A stretch of 64,000 nt of DNA from UBA961 sp049317525 (GCA_049317525.1 JBMOIC010000017.1:1-64000), one strand, 5' to 3'. Numbered from the stretch's first letter, positions 1 to 8,317 are shown. Notes: generated by a model from the letters alone, not told the origin. Translations and numbers: made by a program.

Positions 1-35
1 CTCCAGCAGTAGAATCTCCAGCAGCTGAAGCTTAA
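1..35 (+). CDS. rpsB: 30S ribosomal protein S2, C-terminal end (partial)
   Basis: Only the last ten codons and a TAA stop (33-35) are in the window. They read PAVESPAAEA, an Ala/Pro/Glu-rich tail. S2 proteins of many bacteria end in such a tail, and rpsB sits directly upstream of tsf in most genomes. The identification rests on that position and on composition, because no conserved S2 core is visible. The gap to tsf is 52 bases with no terminator-like hairpin, which fits rpsB-tsf co-transcription. Confidence 0.6.
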   Translation, partial: PAVESPAAEA

Positions 36-87
36 TTATTGAATACACAACTTTATTAAACCATATATTTTCAGGAAATAAAGAACA

Positions 88-948
88 ATGTCAGTAACAC
101 CACTAATGGTAAAAGACCTGCGCGACAAAACAGGCGCTGGTATGGCTGATTGTAAAAAAGCTTTAGACGAAGCAAATGGCAATATGCAAGAAGCAATTGA
201 AATTCTACGTAAGCGTGGAGCAGCATCTGCAGCTAAAAGAGCAGATAGATCTGCAAATGAAGGAATTGTAATTGCTAGAACATCTCCAGATAATAATACA
301 AGTGTTATTGTTGAAATCAACTGTGAAACTGACTTTGTTGCACGTAATGAAGAGTTTGTAAAATATGCAGATGCAATTGCTAATGCTTTATTACAATCTA
401 ATCCTTCCGATGAAGCTGCTTTAATGGCCACTGAAGTCGACGGTAAAACATTATTAGATTTTCATAATGAAATCTTAGCAAAATTTAGTGAGAAAATTGG
501 TGTTAAACGCTATGAAGTATTGGCTGCATCAGGTTATATAGCAGATTATATTCATGCAGGCAATCGCTTAGGTGTGCTTCTACAAACCAATCTTACAAAT
601 GCAAATGATGAAGTTAAAGCGATGCTTAGAGAAATAGCGATGCAAATAGCAGCTATGAATCCTAGTTATGTAAAAAGAGAAGATGTGCAAACAGATGCTT
701 TAATGAAAGAAATTGAGATTTATCGCGAAAAAGCTATACAAGAAGGTAAAAAACCAGAAATAGCAGAAAAAGTTGCTCAGGGACAATTAATTAAGTTCTT
801 CCAAGAGCAATGTTTATTAGAACAATCATTTGTAAAAGATAGTAAAAAATCAGTAGCAGATATAGTATCTGAAATTGGTAAAATAACAGGCGAAGCTGCT
901 CAAATAATTGGCTTCCGTCGTTACTATCTTGGTGAATCTAATAGCTAA
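88..948 (+). CDS. tsf: Translation elongation factor Ts
   Basis: EF-Ts is the cytoplasmic guanine-nucleotide exchange factor that regenerates EF-Tu-GTP. The 286-residue product has the N-terminal UBA-like helical domain (about residues 5-50, with LRDKTGAGMADCKKAL) and the family signature TDFVAR at residues 81-86. A two-part dimerisation core follows. Length is normal for the full-length family. The start is preceded by an A-rich leader without a strong ribosome binding site. The gene follows the likely rpsB end and is closed by a strong hairpin terminator at 967-1006, so rpsB-tsf looks like a complete unit separate from pyrH. Confidence 0.97.
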   Translation: MSVTPLMVKDLRDKTGAGMADCKKALDEANGNMQEAIEILRKRGAASAAKRADRSANEGIVIARTSPDNNTSVIVEINCETDFVARNEEFVKYADAIANALLQSNPSDEAALMATEVDGKTLLDFHNEILAKFSEKIGVKRYEVLAASGYIADYIHAGNRLGVLLQTNLTNANDEVKAMLREIAMQIAAMNPSYVKREDVQTDALMKEIEIYREKAIQEGKKPEIAEKVAQGQLIKFFQEQCLLEQSFVKDSKKSVADIVSEIGKITGEAAQIIGFRRYYLGESNS

Positions 949-966
949 TATGAAATGAAAGTACAC

Positions 967-1006
967 AGCGGCATGAATTTATTTGTAAATTTATGCCGCT
1001 TTTTTT
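967..1006 (+). terminator. Rho-independent terminator after tsf
   Basis: The arms 967-981 and 986-1000 pair over 15 positions with one G-T wobble. The loop is four bases (982-985), and the 3' arm runs straight into seven T residues ending at 1006. It lies 18 bases after the tsf stop and 24 bases before pyrH. Confidence 0.9.
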
Positions 1007-1029
1007 ATGTCTAATCTACAGGATACCCA

Positions 1030-1743
1030 ATGGAAAAACCTCTATTTAAAAGAATATTACTGAAATTAAGCGGTGAATCCTTAATGGGTGATCAGCAATT
1101 TGGATTAAATGCCTCGGTGCTAAAACGCTTTGCAGAAGATGTATCAGAAATTTACAAACTTGGCGTTGAAATAGGAATTGTTATTGGTGGAGGAAATTTT
1201 TTCAGAGGCATTCAAGCCAAAGAACAGGGAATTGACAAAGTGTCTGGCGATTATATGGGAATGCTTGCCACAGTTATCAATGGTATTGCATTTCAAAATG
1301 CATTAGAAATGTGTGGAGTTCCAACAAGACTTCAAACAGCCATTCATATGCAACAAATAGCAGAACCCTATATTAGAAGAAGAGCAATAAGGCATTTCGA
1401 AAAGAAAAGAGTTGTCCTATTTGGCGCTGGGACCGGTAATCCATATTTTACAACAGATACAGCCGCCGCTTTAAGAGCAATTGAGATTGAAGCGGATATT
1501 ATTATAAAAGGCACAAGAGTAGATGGCATCTATGATTCAGATCCTGAATTAAATCCTGATGCAAAAAGATATAATGAAATTTCATATCAAGATGTTTTAG
1601 TATACGGTTTAAAAGTTATGGATGCTACCGCCATTGCTTTATGCCAAGATAATTCCTTGCCCATCATGGTTTTTAACATGAATGAACCAGGAAATTTGAA
1701 AAGATTGATTTGCGGTGAAAACGTAGCAACAATCGTTAAGTAA
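1030..1743 (+). CDS. pyrH: UMP kinase
   Basis: This cytoplasmic amino-acid-kinase-family enzyme phosphorylates UMP to UDP with ATP in pyrimidine nucleotide synthesis. The 237 residues are the usual bacterial length. Visible family motifs are the N-terminal KLSGESL, the GGGNFFRG glycine loop, GTGNPYFTTDTAAALR in the phosphate-binding region, and VDGIYDSDP in the nucleotide-binding half. It lies between tsf and frr, the widespread rpsB-tsf-pyrH-frr order. The upstream terminator suggests pyrH-frr, perhaps with mazG, has its own promoter or depends on read-through. Confidence 0.97.
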   Translation: MEKPLFKRILLKLSGESLMGDQQFGLNASVLKRFAEDVSEIYKLGVEIGIVIGGGNFFRGIQAKEQGIDKVSGDYMGMLATVINGIAFQNALEMCGVPTRLQTAIHMQQIAEPYIRRRAIRHFEKKRVVLFGAGTGNPYFTTDTAAALRAIEIEADIIIKGTRVDGIYDSDPELNPDAKRYNEISYQDVLVYGLKVMDATAIALCQDNSLPIMVFNMNEPGNLKRLICGENVATIVK

Positions 1744-1773
1744 GTTATTTTCATACATTGTGGATTATATATT

Positions 1774-2334
1774 ATGCCAGTTCAAGATATTATAAAAGAT
1801 GCAGGTTCAGCTATGGTAAAAGCTATTGAACATGCTGGACAGCACATTTCCAAGGTTAGGACAGGCCGTGCATCGGTTACATTGCTTGATAATGTTAAAG
1901 TAGACTACTACGGAACACCTACTGCATTAAGCCAAGTAGGAAGCCTGTCAGTACCTGATGCCCGTACTATTTTAATTCAGCCATGGGATAAAGGTACTTT
2001 ATCTGCAATCGAAAAAGGTGTTTTAATAGCAGGATTAGGTCTTAATCCTTCAAATGATGGATCTGTTATTCGTGTACCTATACCTCCACTTACAGAAGAA
2101 AGAAGAAAAGAGTTCGTAAAACTATGCAAGAAATTTGCTGAAGATGGAAGAGTTGCAATTCGGAATATTAGACGTGACCACATGGAAGCATTAAAAATAG
2201 CAGAAAAAAAAGAACATTTTTCTGAAGATGATAGAAAACGTGGTGAAGATGAAATCCAAAAACTTACTGATAAATACATCAAAGAAATTGATGCTATTAT
2301 GGTAAAGAAAGAAAAAGAAATTCTTGAAGACTAA
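1774..2334 (+). CDS. frr: Ribosome recycling factor
   Basis: RRF works with EF-G to split post-termination ribosomes. The 186-residue product has the typical length and two-domain pattern. Conserved patches include KVRTGRAS near the N-terminus, the RVPIPPLTEERR segment and IRNIRRD in the long three-helix bundle, followed by a charged C-terminal helix. It begins 30 bases after pyrH and ends 30 bases before mazG, with no hairpin in either gap. A pyrH-frr-mazG transcript is therefore likely. Confidence 0.97.
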   Translation: MPVQDIIKDAGSAMVKAIEHAGQHISKVRTGRASVTLLDNVKVDYYGTPTALSQVGSLSVPDARTILIQPWDKGTLSAIEKGVLIAGLGLNPSNDGSVIRVPIPPLTEERRKEFVKLCKKFAEDGRVAIRNIRRDHMEALKIAEKKEHFSEDDRKRGEDEIQKLTDKYIKEIDAIMVKKEKEILED

Positions 2335-2364
2335 ATTCACAATCTAACAATCATATTAGATATT

Positions 2365-3171
2365 ATGGAAAATGCATCTATTCCTATTCCATTGCCTGTA
2401 AATCCAGATTTGATAAAAGATCAGTTTCAATCATTTTATGAATTAATTACTATTCTTCGTGCTGAATGTCCTTGGGATAAAAAACAAACCCATGAGTCAA
2501 TCTCCCATCTATTTATCGAAGAAGCCTATGAAATGATTGATGCCATTAAGCAGGATGATGATGATGAATTTTCTAAAGAACTTGGCGACTTATTCTTGCA
2601 TATCATGATGCATGCTGTGATTGCAGAACAAAGAGGTGCTTTTTCTATCATGGATGTACTTAAAAAAGTACAAACAAAACTGATTCATCGCCATCCACAT
2701 GTTTTTGGTAATACTATTGCCAATGATGAATCTGAAGTTAGAAGAAATTGGGAAGAACTTAAAATGCAAGAAGGAAGAGAGTCAGCATTAGAAGGTGTTC
2801 CTAAACATTTACCTGCTTTGTTAAGAGCTCAAAGAATGCAAGAAAAAGCAGCAAATGTGGGTTTTGACTGGGATAATAGAATTGATGTATGGAACAAAGT
2901 AGACGAAGAGATTCTTGAGCTTAAAAATGAGATCTTACAAGGTAATACTCTTCTTATGAAGAATGAAATTGGAGATATTATCTTTTCTCTGATTAATGCA
3001 GCAAGATTTGAACATATCATTGCTGAAGATGCATTACAAGCTACTAATGATAAGTTTCAAAGACGATTTACAGCAATAGAACAAATTGCTAAACAACAAG
3101 GAAAATCGTTAAAAGAAATGTCTTTAGCTGATATGGATGAATTATGGGATTTAGTAAAATCTAAAGAATAA
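2365..3171 (+). CDS. mazG: Nucleoside triphosphate pyrophosphohydrolase MazG
   Basis: MazG hydrolyses (d)NTPs to the monophosphate plus pyrophosphate and is a house-cleaning enzyme. The 268-residue protein has two MazG repeats. The first carries LRAECPWDKKQTHESI with metal-binding EEAYE and a downstream ELGDLFLH. The second carries EEILELKNE with NEIGDIIFSLINAARF. The paired EExxE and ExxD elements needed for magnesium binding are intact in both halves. Length fits the full two-domain form. It is the last gene of the pyrH-frr run and is closed by the hairpin at 3191-3227. Confidence 0.95.
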   Translation: MENASIPIPLPVNPDLIKDQFQSFYELITILRAECPWDKKQTHESISHLFIEEAYEMIDAIKQDDDDEFSKELGDLFLHIMMHAVIAEQRGAFSIMDVLKKVQTKLIHRHPHVFGNTIANDESEVRRNWEELKMQEGRESALEGVPKHLPALLRAQRMQEKAANVGFDWDNRIDVWNKVDEEILELKNEILQGNTLLMKNEIGDIIFSLINAARFEHIIAEDALQATNDKFQRRFTAIEQIAKQQGKSLKEMSLADMDELWDLVKSKE

Positions 3172-3190
3172 ACTATTTACAACTAATGAT

Positions 3191-3227
3191 AAAGCCCCAT
3201 GTTATTTAACAACTTGGGGCTTTTTTT
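3191..3227. terminator. Bidirectional terminator between mazG and the LolA-like gene
   Basis: AAAGCCCCA (3191-3199) pairs with TGGGGCTTT (3215-3223), with an inner GTT/AAC extension. The plus strand continues as a T run to 3227. On the minus strand the hairpin follows the 3' end of the LolA-like gene, and its own A/T arm supplies a short U tract. It separates two convergent genes. Confidence 0.85.
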
Positions 3228-3867
3228 ATCGCATATCTATAACTTCAATTCCTACAGGTGGCGAATAAGTAAACAAGTCTGATTGTAATTTTGAATTAAT
3301 ATTAAGATTCTTTATATCCCAAACCATATCTTGATTCCCATCATCGGCAGATATTCTTTCTATAATAGTACTTCCTTTCTTAAGAAATACTGTAAGTTTT
3401 TTTATTCCCATAGCAGCGTTTTGCCCTTTAGGATGTAATTCTAAAGCCAGCAAATTGCTTTTTCCGACACTATATTCTTTTATAGATATAGGTTGATAAC
3501 TATATAAAAAAGTAAAAAGAATAATATCAATTGAATTTGTAGGTTTATTTTTTACACTTGATATTGAAACCATTTTTCGATTTGGGATAATATTCCAAAT
3601 GGTACGATTGTCACAAATGATTTTTCTATCACTTAATGTCAATACATATTTTCCAGATTTTTCTGCCTTCAATGATCCTATCATTCCAGAGACAGGCTCT
3701 ACACTTTGAAAATCGAGCTCTACTGTTTTCATTGATGAATATTTTGCTCTTAAAGATGCAAAAACACTTTCTACAGTATATGTTTCTGAAAAGGCATCTG
3801 CAGTAACAACAAAAGAAACTATTGAATACAGGATTATAATATTGATACGTTCTATTATTTTCCTCAT
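3226..3867 (-). CDS. LolA-like outer-membrane lipoprotein carrier-fold protein
   Basis: The 213-residue product begins with a hydrophobic signal segment (about residues 8-25) and is probably periplasmic. The body fits the LolA/LolB fold: an early FASLRAKYSSMKTVELDFQS helix-strand, GKYVLTLSDRKIICDNRTIWN, and a later LALELHPKG strand. LolA-fold proteins bind lipid tails in a half-barrel and ferry lipoproteins, but many paralogues have other roles, so no gene symbol is given. The ATG at 3865-3867 directly abuts the stop of the upstream LRR gene, so the two are almost certainly co-translated. Family assignment is from pattern, not alignment. Confidence 0.7.
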   Translation of the reverse strand: MRKIIERINIIILYSIVSFVVTADAFSETYTVESVFASLRAKYSSMKTVELDFQSVEPVSGMIGSLKAEKSGKYVLTLSDRKIICDNRTIWNIIPNRKMVSISSVKNKPTNSIDIILFTFLYSYQPISIKEYSVGKSNLLALELHPKGQNAAMGIKKLTVFLKKGSTIIERISADDGNQDMVWDIKNLNINSKLQSDLFTYSPPVGIEVIDMR

Positions 3868-5070
3868 TTATTTTTCTTTATTTGATTCAGGCTTTTCCAT
3901 CTCTTTATTTGGTTCGGGCTTTTCCATTATAAATAGCTGTCTTAAGTCCTGCAATTTTCTTAATTCCTTTATAGGTAAGGATTCTAATGGGTTATTAGTT
4001 AAATCCAATGAATTAAGTCTGATCATTGAACCAACACCTGCAGGAATCGTTGTAAGCTTATTATTTTTTAAAGTAAATTTGTTTAATAAGGTTAAATGAT
4101 TAATACTATTAGGCAATTTGGTTAAATTATTATTACTAATATTTAATGATCGAAATTTACATGTACTATCTATTTCTGGCAATTCAGTCAATTCATTATT
4201 AGTAATCTCAATATTTTGAAGATTAGTCATTTTGAACAATTCAGAAGGTAATTTAGATATACTATTATAGCTAAAATCTGTTGATGTTAAATTGGATAAG
4301 CCTATAATATCATTACTTATGGTAGTTATATTGTTTTTACTAACATCTAATCTTGTTAATAACTTTAAAGTATAAAACTCTTTTGGAAATGTAGATATAG
4401 CGTTTTCTGATATTACCAAAGTTAAAAGATTAGGAAATAATGATATATAACTTGGTATTGTTTTAATTTTATTCTTAGATGCATTTAATACTGCAAGCTT
4501 AGATAGTTTACTTAAATCAGGTAATTCGTCAAAGTTATTTTGTGAAATATCTATATCGTATAATTCAGGAATATTGTCAAAAGAAATACCAGCACTAGAT
4601 AATTGATTATTGGACATCATAAGTCTTTGTAATGCAGGCATGCCTGTAAGCGAAGGCATAGTTATAATTTTATTATTAGATACATCGAGTAATTCTAATT
4701 CAGCAAGATTTTTTATTGAACTTGGAAGTGTTGTAAGTTCATTATTTCTAAGCGATATTTTTTTTAGTTTAGTTAATTGACTTATTTCACTTGGGATACT
4801 TGTAAGCTTATTGCTGGAAAGAATTAAATCCTCAACATTTACACATGCTAGAATCTCTTTTGGAAATACAGTCAACTCTTTTCTTGTTAAATCAATTCTT
4901 TTTACATTAACAGGATCTATTGATAATTCTTCAACTGATCTCACATTAGTGATAATTTTGGGGATAGCATTATTGGACTTTTTATCAATATCTTTAGATT
5001 GTTGCGCTATAGATATATTAAAAGTGCATATAACTAAAAGAAAAAGATTAAAGAATAAACGTGTTTTCAT
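3868..5070 (-). CDS. Secreted leucine-rich-repeat protein
   Basis: This is a 400-residue protein. I chose the ATG at 5068-5070 over a GTG nine bases upstream because it gives a clean signal peptide, MKTRLFFNLFLLVICTF, ending near an Ala-Gln site. About 14 repeats follow, each near 23 residues, of the form LxxLxxSxNxLxxIPxxI (for example LILSSNKLTSIPSEI). They make up nearly the whole mature protein. The C-terminus is a nine-residue tandem repeat, MEKPEPNKE then MEKPESNKE. LRR solenoids bind proteins or ligands, but the target is unknown. No membrane anchor or enzymatic domain is visible. It abuts the LolA-like gene without a gap. Confidence 0.85.
   Translation of the reverse strand: MKTRLFFNLFLLVICTFNISIAQQSKDIDKKSNNAIPKIITNVRSVEELSIDPVNVKRIDLTRKELTVFPKEILACVNVEDLILSSNKLTSIPSEISQLTKLKKISLRNNELTTLPSSIKNLAELELLDVSNNKIITMPSLTGMPALQRLMMSNNQLSSAGISFDNIPELYDIDISQNNFDELPDLSKLSKLAVLNASKNKIKTIPSYISLFPNLLTLVISENAISTFPKEFYTLKLLTRLDVSKNNITTISNDIIGLSNLTSTDFSYNSISKLPSELFKMTNLQNIEITNNELTELPEIDSTCKFRSLNISNNNLTKLPNSINHLTLLNKFTLKNNKLTTIPAGVGSMIRLNSLDLTNNPLESLPIKELRKLQDLRQLFIMEKPEPNKEMEKPESNKEK
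3874..3927. repeat. 27-base tandem direct repeat, two copies
   Basis: The units 3874-3900 and 3901-3927 match at 24 of 27 positions and are directly adjacent. They encode the nine-residue tandem repeat at the C-terminus of the LRR protein. The unit is a multiple of three, so copy-number change would preserve the frame. Confidence 0.85.
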
Positions 5071-5172
5071 AGTTCTCACATGTAAATAAATTTAGAATTT
5101 AGATAAACTTTAACGACATAACTGCCAGAATATTGCATTTAATATTAAAAGTAATTATAAGTATCAACTTGT

Positions 5173-5180
5173 TAAATTTG
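5173..5180 (+). promoter_or_regulatory. Possible TAnnTTTG promoter element for the NHL gene
   Basis: TAAATTTG matches the Bacteroidota -7 element and lies in the 190-base divergent gap between the LRR gene and the NHL lipoprotein gene. No TTTG -33 box is seen at the usual 19-20 base distance. A near miss with one extra T follows at about 5185. No matching element was found on the minus strand for the LRR gene. Confidence 0.3.
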
Positions 5181-5260
5181 TTTTTAGGTTTTGCATAAAA
5201 TAATCACTTTTTCAACAAGATTTTAATCTGAAATCATACTGAATACGATTTTACTTTATT

Positions 5261-6319
5261 ATGACACAATTATACTCTGTAATTATAGCATCTCTTCTAT
5301 TCCTCATTGCTTGTAATGAGAAGCCAATTCCACCTTCGGCAGACTCTGGTACTGGATCTATCAATGACACTCTTTATATTCCTTTACAACCCGATTGGAC
5401 CGGCTTTAATGAACCTTCAGACATATACATTGGCAGAGAACCATTTGTTTATATAGCTGATACTAAGAACAATCAAATTGTAATGCTAGATATTTCAGGT
5501 AGAAAAATCGGAAATTCTCTACTTATAAAAAATCCAAAAGCAATTTCACAAGATGGTCTTTTTGATTTATTAATTTGCGCAGAATTAGATACTGTTTTAC
5601 AAGGTAAAACCATTACAGTTGGAGCTATTTATAGAATTCATCTGTCAAAAGCCTTGCATAATATTTCTAATGCTGATATTTCTTTAGCATATTGCCAACC
5701 TTCACGTATTGAAAGAAGGTTTACTGGAATAACTTGCCTTCCAGATAATTCTTATATAGTATCTAGAACCGGACCAAATAATTCATCTAAATTCGATCCA
5801 GATGATGCTGTATTAATATTTTCATCAAAAGATTCATTAACGGGTAGATTATCATCCCTTGTCCCCGAAGGCAATGCATTATATTCAATTGGTAAAATAT
5901 CGTCTCTTTCTGTTGCAGCTGATAGATCTTCAGATATAATCTTTACTCAGATATCACAAGAAATGCAATTTAAGGTTCAATGGCTTAGTTTTCTTAATGG
6001 TGATATAACTGGCTGGTTTCAGAAATTTAACCCTGCTGATAATCTTAATTCTGGTAGAGATTTACTTGCTTTAGGAAAATTTACTTGCCCTGAAGATATA
6101 ACCTATGACTCATTTGGAAATATCTATATTGCAGATGCCATTAAAGATTCTGTATTCAAATTCAATTCTTATGGAAAAGAAATGCAGTCTTTTGGAGGGC
6201 ATGGATCTTCACTCAGACAATTTTCTGCTCCTTCTGGCATTGCTTGGTTCAACAAGACACTGTATGTTGCTGATACTAAGAATCAAAGGATTTGTCGTTT
6301 CAGATTATCTACAGATTAA
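5261..6319 (+). CDS. NHL-repeat beta-propeller lipoprotein
   Basis: The 352-residue product starts with a lipoprotein signal ending in the lipobox LIAC (Cys at about residue 18), so it should be membrane-anchored. The body has propeller-like blades. The clearest are PSDIYIGREPFVYIADTKNN near the N-terminus, EDITYDSFGNIYIADAIKD, and a last blade with APSGIAWFNKTLYVADTKNQ. These are NHL repeats, which form ligand- or protein-binding propellers. The central part is less regular. No catalytic motif is visible and the function is unknown. It stands alone between the divergent LRR gene and convergent rpsU. Confidence 0.8.
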   Translation: MTQLYSVIIASLLFLIACNEKPIPPSADSGTGSINDTLYIPLQPDWTGFNEPSDIYIGREPFVYIADTKNNQIVMLDISGRKIGNSLLIKNPKAISQDGLFDLLICAELDTVLQGKTITVGAIYRIHLSKALHNISNADISLAYCQPSRIERRFTGITCLPDNSYIVSRTGPNNSSKFDPDDAVLIFSSKDSLTGRLSSLVPEGNALYSIGKISSLSVAADRSSDIIFTQISQEMQFKVQWLSFLNGDITGWFQKFNPADNLNSGRDLLALGKFTCPEDITYDSFGNIYIADAIKDSVFKFNSYGKEMQSFGGHGSSLRQFSAPSGIAWFNKTLYVADTKNQRICRFRLSTD

Positions 6320-6350
6320 AAAAAAAGCCACGTATTTAAAATACATGGCT
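6318..6350 (-). terminator. Terminator after rpsU
   Basis: AGCCA (6326-6330) pairs with TGGCT (6346-6350). There is one mismatch, then GTAT pairs with ATAC around a short A/T loop. The A run before it (6318-6325) becomes a U tract in minus-strand RNA, so the element terminates the rpsU transcript. On the plus strand there is no U tract after the hairpin, though it lies just past the NHL gene stop. Confidence 0.75.
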
Positions 6351-6369
6351 AATTCTAATAATAATTAGA

Positions 6370-6564
6370 CTATTCTTGTTCTATTGTAGAGCGATATTGA
6401 CGACGCATAGCTTTCATTCTAGAAAGACGCTTCTCTACAGAAGGCTTCATGAAAAATGCACGTTTCTTAAATTCTCTTAATACTCCACTTCTTTCATATT
6501 TCTTTTTGAAACGGCGAAGTGCTCTGTCTATAGACTCATTCGATTGGATTGTTACGCCTACCAT
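6370..6564 (-). CDS. rpsU: 30S ribosomal protein S21
   Basis: bS21 is a small basic protein of the 30S subunit placed near the anti-Shine-Dalgarno region. The 64 residues match the family: VTIQSNESIDRALRRFKKKYER at the start, then GVLREFKKRAFFMKPSVEKR and a basic tail. It begins 26 bases after the upstream 139-residue gene on the same strand, and both lie behind a good promoter at 7043-7073. The terminator at 6318-6350 closes the pair. Confidence 0.95.
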   Translation of the reverse strand: MVGVTIQSNESIDRALRRFKKKYERSGVLREFKKRAFFMKPSVEKRLSRMKAMRRQYRSTIEQE

Positions 6565-6590
6565 GTTGTACTTAGGGTAAAATGAACAAT

Positions 6591-7010
6591 TTATTTAACT
6601 AATTTTTCTATCAATTTCTTTTCTTTGTTTTTCTCAAACTGAACGATGATTGCATAACCACCATTAGAAATAATTTCTTTTGAAAGAACTACTCCTAAAT
6701 CATCCCATTTAGTATGATATATAACATCGCCAATACTATAAGCATCTTGTGGATCATAAGGACGAGAATCCTCTTTTGATACCTGAACAATAGCGCTAGT
6801 TCTATCATTCTTTGCTTCTAAAACATCTAAATCAACCAATTGGGAATGACGGCTAACTGTACATCTAGCCCACTGACGACGGCCTTCAGTGTTTTCCATA
6901 GGCTCGCCAATAAGCTCATGCTTGGTTTCTTTCATCAAAAAAGGCGAAAACAACTTAACGTATTTTGCTTTTTTTGCACGACGTACTCTAGGGGTCTTTT
7001 TTTCAACCAT
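6591..7010 (-). CDS. Basic protein with a C-terminal Tudor/CarD-like domain
   Basis: This is a 139-residue soluble protein. The first 20 residues are very basic (KKTPRVRRAKKAKYVK), suggesting nucleic-acid contact. The C-terminal third, YSIGDVIYHTKWDDLGVVLSKE followed by IIVQFEKNKEKKLIEKL, looks like the small beta-barrel found in CarD and UvrD-type Tudor domains (GDxVxHxxxGxGxV, then VxFxxGxKxL). Those domains bind RNA polymerase or nucleic acid. The middle stretch is not recognised. It is the promoter-proximal gene of a two-gene unit with rpsU, so a role in translation or transcription is plausible but unproven. Confidence 0.6.
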   Translation of the reverse strand: MVEKKTPRVRRAKKAKYVKLFSPFLMKETKHELIGEPMENTEGRRQWARCTVSRHSQLVDLDVLEAKNDRTSAIVQVSKEDSRPYDPQDAYSIGDVIYHTKWDDLGVVLSKEIISNGGYAIIVQFEKNKEKKLIEKLVK

Positions 7011-7042
7011 TGAGCTGAATCCTCAAATTCGTAAAAGGAAGG

Positions 7043-7073
7043 CAAAAATACAAAATAAAAATTACTTTTCAAA
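7043..7073 (-). promoter_or_regulatory. Bacteroidota-type promoter for the Tudor-like gene and rpsU
   Basis: On the minus strand TTTG (7070-7073), a 19-base spacer, then TATTTTTG (7043-7050) match both elements of the Bacteroidota primary-sigma promoter. It lies 33 bases upstream of the ATG at 7010. Confidence 0.6.
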
Positions 7074-7137
7074 ATATCAGATAATTCAATTAAGATATGT
7101 TGAACAACTTATGCGAACAAACCGAAGTATTTATTGA

Positions 7138-8160
7138 TTAATATCTCTTACTTTTGATTAAACCGGGCATATAATAATTTAAATTTTCTAGTACTTTTCC
7201 AGTACCTCTTACAACAGCAGTTAAAGGATCTTCTACTATATGAACTGAAAGTGTAGTTTCCATAGACAGGCGTTTATCGAGTCCTTTTAGAAGGGCACCA
7301 CCACCAGAAAGCATTATGCCTCTATCGTAGATATCTGCAGATAGTTCTGGAGGCGTACGTTCTAGTAATGTTCTAACAGCATTTACAATTACACCAACTG
7401 ATTCGCTTAGAGCTTCCCTTATATCTATAGAGCTAACTGTTATTGATTGTGGAATTCCAGTAATAAGATCGCGTCCTTTAACTTCGATTTCAACTTCTTC
7501 TTCTAAAGGATAAGCTGATCCTACTTCACACTTAATAATTTCTGCGGTTCTTTCACCGATTAAAATATTATGATTTCTTTTGAAGTACTGTACGATGGCA
7601 TTAGTCATTTCATCGCCTGCAATTCTTATTGATTCATCATTTACAATTCCGGACAAAGCGATAACAGCAATTTCTGTAGTACCACCTCCGATATCAACGA
7701 TCATATTTCCTTTTGGCTCATGAACATCTAATCCAATGCCAATTGCAGCGGCCATTGGTTCAGCTATTAAATATACTTCCTTAGCTCCGGCGTGTTCTGC
7801 GCTATCACGAACTGCTCTTTTCTCAACTTCTGTTATTCCAGAGGGAACACAAATAACTACTCTTCTTGCAGGCTGCCAACTTAAAGATACTTTTCTGATA
7901 AAAGCTCTAAGCATACCCTCTGCTATTTCAAAATCTGCTATAACACCGTCTTTTAACGGTCTGATTGTTCGGATATCACGATGAGTTTTACCTACCATCG
8001 CCTGAGCTTCGTGGCCAATAGCTAATATATGTTTATTTGTTCTATCAAAAGCCACTATTGATGGCTCATTTAAAACAAGTCCTTTATCTTTTATCCAAAT
8101 AAGGGTATTTGCAGTACCTAAATCAATAGCTACATCAGTGGATAAGAAGCCAAAACGCAT
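7138..8160 (-). CDS. mreB: Rod-shape-determining actin homologue MreB
   Basis: MreB forms membrane-associated filaments that direct lateral wall synthesis. The ATG at 8158-8160 gives 340 residues beginning MRFGFLSTDVAIDLG. A TTG 15 bases upstream would add only five residues. Actin-family nucleotide motifs are present: IDLGTANTLIW (phosphate 1), VDIGGGTTEIAVI (phosphate 2), and a late GIMLSGGGALLKGLD (adenosine). Length is typical. No mreC, mreD or penicillin-binding-protein gene adjoins it, unlike the common mreBCD order. A good promoter at 8217-8248 suggests a single-gene unit. Confidence 0.96.
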   Translation of the reverse strand: MRFGFLSTDVAIDLGTANTLIWIKDKGLVLNEPSIVAFDRTNKHILAIGHEAQAMVGKTHRDIRTIRPLKDGVIADFEIAEGMLRAFIRKVSLSWQPARRVVICVPSGITEVEKRAVRDSAEHAGAKEVYLIAEPMAAAIGIGLDVHEPKGNMIVDIGGGTTEIAVIALSGIVNDESIRIAGDEMTNAIVQYFKRNHNILIGERTAEIIKCEVGSAYPLEEEVEIEVKGRDLITGIPQSITVSSIDIREALSESVGVIVNAVRTLLERTPPELSADIYDRGIMLSGGGALLKGLDKRLSMETTLSVHIVEDPLTAVVRGTGKVLENLNYYMPGLIKSKRY

Positions 8161-8216
8161 TCTATTCTCGCACAATAATGAAATCAGTATCTATTTGCAA
8201 TACACAAATAGGTTCA

Positions 8217-8248
8217 CAAAAGTAAGAAGTTCAACCTTTAAACACAAA
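8217..8248 (-). promoter_or_regulatory. Bacteroidota-type promoter for mreB
   Basis: On the minus strand TTTG (8245-8248), a 20-base spacer, then TACTTTTG (8217-8224) match both elements. It is 57 bases upstream of the ATG at 8160, in the gap after clpX. Confidence 0.6.
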
Positions 8249-8317
8249 GAGTTATGATGTGTTTACAAGGAAAGAAATTCATGGTAATATCGAATAAATC
8301 AATATCTGTTTAAGACT

